From assembly GCA_964643965.1 (NCBI GenBank), contig CAZXVH010000032.1:1-42790 (forward strand): DNA of 42,790 nt, written 5' to 3'. Position numbers and translations under genes: made by a program. Below, one piece after another: positions 33,638-40,427 of the stretch. The stretch's first letter is position 1. Every line of letters begins with the position of its first letter. The stretch comes from GCA-2746795 sp964643965. GTDB taxonomy: Bacteria > Chloroflexota > Anaerolineae > Promineifilales > Promineifilaceae. The notes beneath the pieces are model-generated. The model was not told where the DNA came from, made no database searches, and saw nothing but the letters and a program-made list of their open reading frames with translations.

Positions 33638-33694
33638 CGGCGCTTCGACGAGCTTAGCGACCGGCGGCGCTTCGACGAGCTTAGCAACCGGCGG
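33638..33694 (+). repeat. Two tandem copies of the CTTCGACGAGCTTAG element
   Basis: Two near-identical units in direct repeat with a 27-bp period (33638 and 33665), each starting CGGCGCTTCGACGAGCTTAG and ending ACCGGCGG; they differ at one base. A third copy lies inverted at 28569-28598. They sit just upstream of the methyltransferase leader. Confidence 0.9.
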
Positions 33695-33720
33695 CGAGTT
33701 ACCCTGCCACTCTGCAACTT

Positions 33721-33754
33721 GCAATCCGCAATCCGCAATCCGCAATCCGCAATC
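33721..33754 (+). repeat. Heptamer leader GCAATCC x4.9 directly before a start codon
   Basis: Four perfect GCAATCC units plus GCAATC run straight into the ATG at 33755. The preceding CTCTGCAACTT is shared with the leader at 28499-28545. Confidence 0.95.
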
Positions 33755-34414
33755 ATGAAACTTTGGTTTAAGCTCATCAACTTCGGTTTCCGGCTGCTCT
33801 ACCAGGAGTTTGCCTGGACGTATGACATGGTCAGTTGGCTGGTGTCGTTGGGGGAGTGGCGGCGCTGGCAGGCGGCGGCGCTCCCTTTTGTGCGCGGGCG
33901 AGATGTGCTGGAATTGGGGCATGGGCCGGGTCATATGCTGCTGGCGCTGCAAAACGGCCGGTTTGAAGTGGTGGGGCTGGATGTATCGGCTCAGATGGGG
34001 CGGCTGGCGCGGCGGCGCACGCAGCGCACGGCGCCGTTGGTGCAGGGTAGGGGACAGCATTTGCCTTTTGAAACGGCCGTTTTCGATACCGTCCTGGCAA
34101 CCTTCCCCACTGAATACGTGGTTGATCCCGTTGTCTTGGCGGAAGTGGGGCGGGTGCTGCGGGCGAACGGCCGTTTTGTCATTGTGCCGGAAGGTCATTT
34201 AACGGGCGGCGGGGCGCTGCATCGCTTCATCGGCTGGCTCTTTCTCATCACCGGCCAGCGTTACCCAGGAACCGGCAACCAAACGGATGCGCCAGACGCC
34301 TCTATCTGGCAATCTTACCTGGCAAGGTTTGAAGCGGCCGGCTTTACTATGGAAATGTCGCAGGTGCAGTTAGCCGCCAGCGCCGTGACCGTTTTGGTCG
34401 CTCAACGCCTTTAA
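33755..34414 (+). CDS. Class I SAM-dependent methyltransferase
   Basis: A 219-residue Rossmann-fold methyltransferase. Motif I is VLELGHGPGHML (51-62), the acidic end of strand 2 is VVGLDVS (73-79), and QHLPFETAVFDTVLATFPTE gives motifs II-III. The N-terminus is hydrophobic (MKLWFKLINFGFRLLY) and may sit on the membrane. This subgroup is often called UbiE/type 11-like, but the substrate is not known. The ATG at 33755 is chosen because a TTG-initiated longer frame (33719) only translates the heptamer repeat. There is no ribosome site. The 3' end overlaps the convergent next gene by 45 bp. Confidence 0.85.
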   Translation: MKLWFKLINFGFRLLYQEFAWTYDMVSWLVSLGEWRRWQAAALPFVRGRDVLELGHGPGHMLLALQNGRFEVVGLDVSAQMGRLARRRTQRTAPLVQGRGQHLPFETAVFDTVLATFPTEYVVDPVVLAEVGRVLRANGRFVIVPEGHLTGGGALHRFIGWLFLITGQRYPGTGNQTDAPDASIWQSYLARFEAAGFTMEMSQVQLAASAVTVLVAQRL

Positions 34415-35209
34415 CAAATCTTCCAAGAGTGAGGTTTGCACCACATCCCAGCCCTCATAGGGGCTGGGTTGCAAGCGAAACCAGGATTCAATTTGTTTTT
34501 GCTCTTCGCCATTACGCCAGGTGATAACGGCCGTTACCTCTGCCTCTTCCTCGTCTATCTGCACGGATGTAGGGCTAAAATCATATCGCGTCTTGTCCGG
34601 TAATCGCGCCCAAACCGCTTCTATCTGTTGTATAAATTCAACGGCCGTTACCGGCTTGCCCTGCCTATCAAAAAGCGCCTGATTCTCCAGTCCCGGCAGA
34701 AAATACTCCCTATGCTGCCCAAAAATGTCCGTTACAAAAAACTCCGTCCACATTTGCATCTCATATTCAGGGGTTGCTGCGTCAAAATGGGAGAACATCC
34801 CTTCAAGACGAATATCGCTCATTTCTTCGTCCAGAAGTTCTTCTGTGATATAGCGATAGGCAGACCGCTCATCCCAATCTCCCAAAAAACCAATGATGAT
34901 ATTTTCCTCTGCCAGCAAGTTGAGCAGGTCATCGACTGCTTCCTCCAGCAAATCTGGTGGAATTTCCTCCACCGGCGGCAGGGACGGATTGCCGATCCGT
35001 TCCCGCACCGTAATCATCTTGGCTTCCTCCAATTGGCGATCAAACTCTTCCAGATAGGCCAGCGCGTCGGCGTCTGCTTCTGCTGCTGACTCCGCATCCA
35101 TTGGTTCAAACGGCCACTCAAACTGGTCGCGCAGCTGCTGACGTTTGGCCTGCGCCAACGATTCCTGAATACGACGTCTTATTTCATCAAAATCATGATT
35201 CATTGCCAT
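34370..35209 (-). CDS. Acidic hypothetical protein
   Basis: A 279-residue, strongly acidic soluble protein (for example DMDAESAAEADADALAYLEEF and EEIPPDLLEEAVDDLLNLLAEE). The front is helical and may form a coiled coil (FDEIRRRIQESLAQAKRQQLRDQF). The C-terminal 100 residues are more beta-like (TRYDFSPTSVQIDEEEAEVT, then AVITWRNGEEQ). No family is recognised. GGAGG lies 7 bp before the ATG. The last 15 codons lie opposite the end of the methyltransferase gene. Two decamers are present. Confidence 0.75.
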   Translation of the reverse strand: MAMNHDFDEIRRRIQESLAQAKRQQLRDQFEWPFEPMDAESAAEADADALAYLEEFDRQLEEAKMITVRERIGNPSLPPVEEIPPDLLEEAVDDLLNLLAEENIIIGFLGDWDERSAYRYITEELLDEEMSDIRLEGMFSHFDAATPEYEMQMWTEFFVTDIFGQHREYFLPGLENQALFDRQGKPVTAVEFIQQIEAVWARLPDKTRYDFSPTSVQIDEEEAEVTAVITWRNGEEQKQIESWFRLQPSPYEGWDVVQTSLLEDLLKALSDQNGHGAGG

Positions 35210-35231
35210 TTATTTTCCTCCCGGTTCAGCA

Positions 35232-35246
35232 AGATTGAACCAATCT
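35232..35246. repeat. Small hairpin related to the 18698 palindrome
   Basis: AGATTGAACCAATCT is an imperfect palindrome (inverse AGATTGGTTCAATCT) that shares the core AGATTGGTTCA with the 35-bp palindrome at 18698-18732. It lies in the 35210-35452 spacer, where no gene is seen. Confidence 0.5.
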
Positions 35247-35452
35247 TTGTTTATTCATAAGGCCAATCCTGTGGATTCTTTTGGGGCCGAACCAGACTGT
35301 GTTATGAGTATACCAAATGAGAGTAACTTGCTTCCCTGATTGTAGCTGTAGCCAGTCAGAGTAATCTTATTATAAAAGATGATCGTTTTTAGCTACAATA
35401 GGGGCTGTTAAACCTCATAATCGGCATAGAACCAGGCCAAAGGAGGCATCTG

Positions 35453-35983
35453 ATGAAAAAGGTGGCAATTAATTGGGATGAATTATCTGCGGCGTTTGAC
35501 AATTCGTTCCCGGAATTAAGCTACTATCTGGATACGGAAACCGGCGAGGTCATTTTGATAACAGAAGAGGCTCACCAGTTTGTACAAGAGTTGTATGAAG
35601 GGGAGGACGATGTAGATGCGCCAGATTTTGATTTGGATGCAGTCCTGGCGCGGTCTAATATGCCGCTTTGGCAGCAGGAAAATATCAGACAGGCCGTTTT
35701 TGTGGAAGCGTATTTTGGCGGCCGTGTCATAGAAATCCCGCAAACCACATCCTTTGAAGGTTATGAAGAGATGCAGGATTTTATCGTCACAGTCCAGGAC
35801 GACCGTTTGTATAATCACCTGCAAAACGCCATACAAGGCCGTGGCGCTTTCCGCCGGTTTCGTGATGTCTTGAAGCGCCATCAAGCCGAAGAGCAGCGCT
35901 GGTATGAGTTCCAGGAAGGGCGGCAGGCCGCGCGGATACGTGAATGGCTGGAAGAAGAAGACATTGAGCCGGCCGAAGCGTGA
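35453..35983 (+). CDS. UPF0158 family protein
   Basis: A 176-residue protein of the UPF0158 type: WDELSAAFDNSFPELSYYLD, TGEVILITEEA, then EGYEEMQDFIVTVQDDRLYN, LQNAIQGRGAFRRFRDVL and RWYEFQEGRQAARIREWLEEE. The family has no established function. It is soluble and acidic. AAAGGAGG lies 7 bp before the ATG; a TACAAT box stands further upstream. It is monocistronic and convergent with the TPR gene. Confidence 0.9.
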   Translation: MKKVAINWDELSAAFDNSFPELSYYLDTETGEVILITEEAHQFVQELYEGEDDVDAPDFDLDAVLARSNMPLWQQENIRQAVFVEAYFGGRVIEIPQTTSFEGYEEMQDFIVTVQDDRLYNHLQNAIQGRGAFRRFRDVLKRHQAEEQRWYEFQEGRQAARIREWLEEEDIEPAEA

Positions 35984-36003
35984 GAGGAGAGCGTAATCGC
36001 TGG

Positions 36004-38025
36004 CTAACGCCTCCATTTCTTTTGCGGCGCACGCCCCATCAGCTTTTCTAAATTGTCCAGCATCGCTTTGGGGCCTTCAATGCGTATTTGCCACTCCAGA
36101 AGCTCCGGATTACCCTCTTCTACCTGCCGCCACAGTTGCAGCCAGGTCCGTGCCCCTTCTATTTGATCAGCGGCCAAAGCGATATCCATTTGGGCGCGGG
36201 CTAAAGCGCGAAATTCACTAATATGCAATTGGGGCAAACTGAGTATCGGTTTGATCAGTTCTCGCGCTTCTTCAAGCCGCTTTTCCTGTGTCAGCAGCCG
36301 GGCCAGGCCGATACGGGCAAATAGATAATCGGGGAAACGGGCATGCGTATCTTCTATTAAATCCCGCGTTTCTTGGAGATGACCTTGCCTTTCATACACC
36401 GTCGCCAATTGGTTATAGGCGCTGGGAAAATGGGGTGCGGCCGCGATCATCTGTTGCAGCATTTGTTCTGCTTGTTCGAGTTCGTCTTCCAGAATGAGAT
36501 CAATGCTTTCTTCATATTTTTGCATTATTTCTTCAGACAAGATGATGTCTAGCGTTGGTTCATCGGTGATTTCAAAGGCTATTGTCACGATTTCGTGTGG
36601 TTCTCCGTTCATCCAGATGTTCACTTGTCTAGAATCCGGCAGCAGATGGGGGTGGCGCTGGCTGATGAATTGCAGGGCCTCCATCCGCAGTGAGTCGCTG
36701 CCATGGGAGCTGAGGGCAAAGTCGTACAAAACTTGCAGCAGTTCCGGCGTTTCCGTGGCGCGGGCAAAGTTCAGCACAAATTCGCGGGCGGCGCGGTCGC
36801 CAAATTCGAGGATATGGGGGAAGAGTTGGGGGAAATACGGCCGTTCTGCCAATATACTTTTCATCCCTTTTTCAACAGCCTGACTGCTCTCAAGCTCCCC
36901 GTCTCCTCCTAAATATTTATGGAGTAATTCCCCCAAATCATTGGGGAACCAATAGGCAAAAGGCCAATACCAGGGGATATTACGTTCACCCACTGGCAGG
37001 CGCTTTTCGGCCAGACTTTCCTGGGCCATGTGTAAAGAAGGCATCTGCTTAACGGCCTTACGCCACAACTGCCACGCTTTTTTCTCATCGCCCAGGCGAT
37101 AGGCGGCCACGCCAGCCAGGTATAAGAGAAGGGGGTCTAAGCGAGAGTTTTGGCCCAGGCTCCGCTCATAGGCGGCCTGCACCTTCTGGTCATCTCCCAA
37201 AAAGGCAAATGCTTCCGCCTGTTTTATGGGTAAATCCGGATCGTCAGTAGTAATCTGGGCCAGGCGTTCGGCATATTCTCGTGCTTCATCAAACTGTGCG
37301 GTGAGTACAGCGTAGCGCACCAGGTTTCCCAGCGCATGATAATTATCTGGCTCTTGGGCCAACACCTTTGCCGAGGTCGCTTTAGCCTGGCTGATTTCAC
37401 CGATCATAAACTGGGCCAGGCTCAGGTTATTGAGGACGGGTACCACATCGGGCGTTTTTGCCAAAAAAGCCTGGGCGGTAGCGATGGCAGCCTGTCCTTT
37501 GCCACTTTCGGTGTAAAAGCGTATGTGGTCGTGCTGGGCCATAAAGTTTAGTTTTTCGTTGGGGGAAACGGCCGTTTTATCTAAAAACAGCTCCTTTTCT
37601 AGCAGCTTCGGCTCCAAATTTGTCAGGAGCGATTGAGTCTGTTTAAGCTTAGGGAAGTCGGGATAGTTTGTGACCAGCTCTTTGGCAAAGTACCAGGCCA
37701 GCGCCGGATAAACTAACTGCGAATGGGCATAGACCAGGTTGTTAAGCGTTTCGGCCTTATCGTCGCCGCGCTCTAAGGGCAGCAGTTGCTCGGCATAATA
37801 GGCGTAAGTGCGCCAATCTTGCAGCTCGGCGCTGATTTCTATCAAGTCCACCAGCGCCGACTTGCTGCTGGGGTACTGTTCAATCAATTTGATAAGCGCT
37901 TTCTGGGCAGCCTCTATTTCTCCATCTTGATATAAGGCGGTGGCTGCCGTCAATCCTCTAATCAATTGGGGTGACGGTCGTCTCCCCGCTCGTTGTTTAC
38001 CTCTGCGCTTGCTGCGTTTAGCCAT
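36004..38025 (-). CDS. TPR-repeat protein
   Basis: A 673-residue protein with a very basic N-terminus (MAKRSKRRGKQRAGRR) followed by tetratricopeptide-like helix pairs over most of its length, for example AATALYQDGEIEAAQKALIK, LSLAQFMIGEISQAKATSAK and YNQLATVYERQGHLQETRDL. A central part (about 350-500) is less regular. TPR arrays bind partner proteins. It is the last gene of the leftward run after the XPB-N-like and SWIM genes, 20 bp from the former, which suggests a shared transcript and possibly a shared complex. Confidence 0.85.
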   Translation of the reverse strand: MAKRSKRRGKQRAGRRPSPQLIRGLTAATALYQDGEIEAAQKALIKLIEQYPSSKSALVDLIEISAELQDWRTYAYYAEQLLPLERGDDKAETLNNLVYAHSQLVYPALAWYFAKELVTNYPDFPKLKQTQSLLTNLEPKLLEKELFLDKTAVSPNEKLNFMAQHDHIRFYTESGKGQAAIATAQAFLAKTPDVVPVLNNLSLAQFMIGEISQAKATSAKVLAQEPDNYHALGNLVRYAVLTAQFDEAREYAERLAQITTDDPDLPIKQAEAFAFLGDDQKVQAAYERSLGQNSRLDPLLLYLAGVAAYRLGDEKKAWQLWRKAVKQMPSLHMAQESLAEKRLPVGERNIPWYWPFAYWFPNDLGELLHKYLGGDGELESSQAVEKGMKSILAERPYFPQLFPHILEFGDRAAREFVLNFARATETPELLQVLYDFALSSHGSDSLRMEALQFISQRHPHLLPDSRQVNIWMNGEPHEIVTIAFEITDEPTLDIILSEEIMQKYEESIDLILEDELEQAEQMLQQMIAAAPHFPSAYNQLATVYERQGHLQETRDLIEDTHARFPDYLFARIGLARLLTQEKRLEEARELIKPILSLPQLHISEFRALARAQMDIALAADQIEGARTWLQLWRQVEEGNPELLEWQIRIEGPKAMLDNLEKLMGRAPQKKWRR

Positions 38026-38045
38026 TCGTTTCCTCCGTTTACTGC

Positions 38046-40412
38046 TTACTGCCCACTCACCGCCACGCCCAGGCCAGACAAGATGGTGCGAACGGCCGTT
38101 ACCTCCTCTTCCGCCACCACCGCCAAGGCCCGCTTGCCAGCGTCAAACGGCTGCAGCCGCTCTGTTAGCTCAGGTAGGTCGCGTAATTCCGCCAGCGTCT
38201 CCTGGTCGCGGAATTCAAAGAGAGTCATAGTACCGACGGTGGCGCGGCCATAATAGCCGCCCCAGGCGCGTATCTGCGCCACCAGGCCCTGGGACAGCTG
38301 CCCCCGGTTCAGTTTGCCTAACTCATCGACGATGGCCTGCACTTTTTGTTTGCTGCCGCCAGCGCGAGCCACGCTTTGCGCCGTCAGCTGCCAGCCGCCT
38401 TCTGTTGCTACGGTAAAGGGGGCCAGTCGCCCTTGCAAATGCAGGCTGGGCACGGCATGAACCGGCTCAATACGGCCGTTTTCCGCCACCAGCACGCTTT
38501 TATCCGCCGCTTCCGGGTTGGGGCCGGAGATAGCCGGCAGCAGCCCTTCCGCTTGCAAGGCGCTCACCAGTTTTTCCTGCTGCTTGCTTTTAACCAGCGC
38601 CACCTGGCTGCTTACCGGCCGCGCCAACAGCTTGCCCGTTTCGGCCCCGTTCAGCAGCCGTTCCAGCAGCGCTTCGTCGGCCGCTTGCAGCAGGGTGACG
38701 TGGCGCCGGAAGACGATCCGGTCGTGGTGGGCGGCCCATTCTGCCAGGGAACGGCGGATGTTTTGTGGCAGGTCGTGGGGCGAAGCTGCTTCCAGGAAGC
38801 GCTCGATTTCGGCCACCGGGTAGCCCATCTGCTGCGCCGCGTAAACCGATTGGCGCGACAGATGGTATTCAAAGGCGCTGCGGTCTACCTTTTGCCGTTC
38901 GGCGAACAAATCCAGCTGCGCCAGGGTGCTGAGGGGCACTGGCCCCATGGCTAAAATCTGGAAGTTGGGCTGGATGATGATCTGGCCGGTTATAGTTTCG
39001 CCGCTGAACGGTTTTTGGTGGAGAACGGCCGTTCCCAGCGACGTCAGGCGGTAAGCGTACCAGTCCAGGGGGTTGGTGGGCGGGTTGTTGTAGCCGAGTT
39101 CCACCAGTCCCAGGGGCAGCAGAAATTGGACGGCCACTTCGGCCACAAAGCGCTGCTCCAGCTTATCCATGTCGTTTAGCGATTGTTGCTGATTGCCATA
39201 ATAGTAACCCCGGCCGCTCTCGATGTAGCCGCGCTCGTTGAAAAGAAAGCTGCTGTTTTGTTCTTGTAGACTGGTTAGCACTTCTTCTCGTTCGGTCCAG
39301 GCGGCGGCGGGCATTTTGGTGAGGATGTTGAGCAGATGGTGGCACGCCAGGCGGGTGTTTGCCTCAAACTGATAGTAAGGTAATTTTGTATTAAAGCGAA
39401 AAGGAGTGGGAACGGTGCGCCAGGCGGCGAGAACGGCCGTTACCTGTTCCGCTGTGGTTCTCTGCCAAAAATCAGGGATGGCCCGGCTGTTTTTTACGGT
39501 GGTATGCAGGATGCCGTTCTGGGGCGTGAGCAGCTTGAGCGCCTGCAACAGTTGGCGCAGCAGATAAAGGCGGCTTGTTTCATCCTCTTGTTTGGCGCTG
39601 TCCAGGGTGGGGTCTGGCGTGAGCAGGGCGGCGTTGAGCTGCTTCAAGCCCCGTTTGCCCACAAAACCGACCTGAATCATGTCTACCGGGCTGCGGCGCA
39701 CCGTATCCCAATAGAGATAGAGGTCTCGCAAAAACAACTGCGGATCGCCGGGCAAGGTGTGGCTGGGCTGCCACTCCTTGACAGTGACGGGGATTGGCTC
39801 GGGCGGCGGCAAATGGCGGCTTACAAAAGCGGGCACATAAACGGCTTCGGCCGGGTGAAGCTGTAATTTGTAGCTGGAGCCGCCAGTGGTGGCGATCTCG
39901 GTTTCGGCGCTAAAGACCAGCCCCTTCAAAGTCAGGCGGGCCAATACATCTTCAAAAATGGTAGATTTTGGGGGAGAAGGGCTGCCGATGTGGGGCACAG
40001 AACGGCCGTAGATGGCGTGTCCGCGGGCATAGCCATACCTTGGTTTTTCGGCTTCTGGCGGCGACGGCGCCTCTGTGACGACGCCGGCGCGGAGCAACTG
40101 TCGCTTAAACTGGCGGCTGGAGATTTTGCCCTCGTGCAGCAGCAGCCGGTTTAAGACATCGCGTTCTGTTCTTGTTAAATGCTGGTAAACCTCTTTCAGG
40201 CGTTTCGGCTTGAAAAATTCCTGCTGCATGAGTGCGAGCAGTTCCCCTTTGCTCAGTTTTTTGCCGGTTGTGTGCGGTAGTTGGGCAGCGCGGGCCATCT
40301 CCCAGAGGGTGTTGCTGTTGTAACTATCCAGGAGCGTGGTGATAGCCTTATCCATAGCGGCTTGCTCGAGTTCTAGTGACTTCACGTATTCAGATAGGCG
40401 CTTAAGGTCCAT
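38046..40412 (-). CDS. Helicase-associated (XPB/Ssl2 N-terminal-like) protein
   Basis: A 788-residue protein without helicase motifs. The region ITGQIIIQPNFQILAMGPVP, LDLFAERQKVDRSAFEYHLS, EIERFLEAASPHDLPQNIRR matches the domain found N-terminal to XPB/Ssl2 helicases (Helicase_C_3 type). The N-terminal part (about 60-110) has winged-helix-like turns (LTRTERDVLNRLLLHEGKIS). Such proteins occur beside SWIM-domain genes and XPB-like helicases. The helicase itself is not in the window. The ATG at 40412 is chosen; the TTG at 40424 is longer by four residues. The SWIM gene ends 15 bp before it. Confidence 0.82.
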   Translation of the reverse strand: MDLKRLSEYVKSLELEQAAMDKAITTLLDSYNSNTLWEMARAAQLPHTTGKKLSKGELLALMQQEFFKPKRLKEVYQHLTRTERDVLNRLLLHEGKISSRQFKRQLLRAGVVTEAPSPPEAEKPRYGYARGHAIYGRSVPHIGSPSPPKSTIFEDVLARLTLKGLVFSAETEIATTGGSSYKLQLHPAEAVYVPAFVSRHLPPPEPIPVTVKEWQPSHTLPGDPQLFLRDLYLYWDTVRRSPVDMIQVGFVGKRGLKQLNAALLTPDPTLDSAKQEDETSRLYLLRQLLQALKLLTPQNGILHTTVKNSRAIPDFWQRTTAEQVTAVLAAWRTVPTPFRFNTKLPYYQFEANTRLACHHLLNILTKMPAAAWTEREEVLTSLQEQNSSFLFNERGYIESGRGYYYGNQQQSLNDMDKLEQRFVAEVAVQFLLPLGLVELGYNNPPTNPLDWYAYRLTSLGTAVLHQKPFSGETITGQIIIQPNFQILAMGPVPLSTLAQLDLFAERQKVDRSAFEYHLSRQSVYAAQQMGYPVAEIERFLEAASPHDLPQNIRRSLAEWAAHHDRIVFRRHVTLLQAADEALLERLLNGAETGKLLARPVSSQVALVKSKQQEKLVSALQAEGLLPAISGPNPEAADKSVLVAENGRIEPVHAVPSLHLQGRLAPFTVATEGGWQLTAQSVARAGGSKQKVQAIVDELGKLNRGQLSQGLVAQIRAWGGYYGRATVGTMTLFEFRDQETLAELRDLPELTERLQPFDAGKRALAVVAEEEVTAVRTILSGLGVAVSGQ

Positions 40413-40427
40413 TTGTCCAGTCAAAAT

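Noticed and set aside
33638..33694. Attachment site or IS end
   Set aside because: The direct copies are adjacent (27-bp period), with no transposase or integrase and no terminal inverted repeats nearby.
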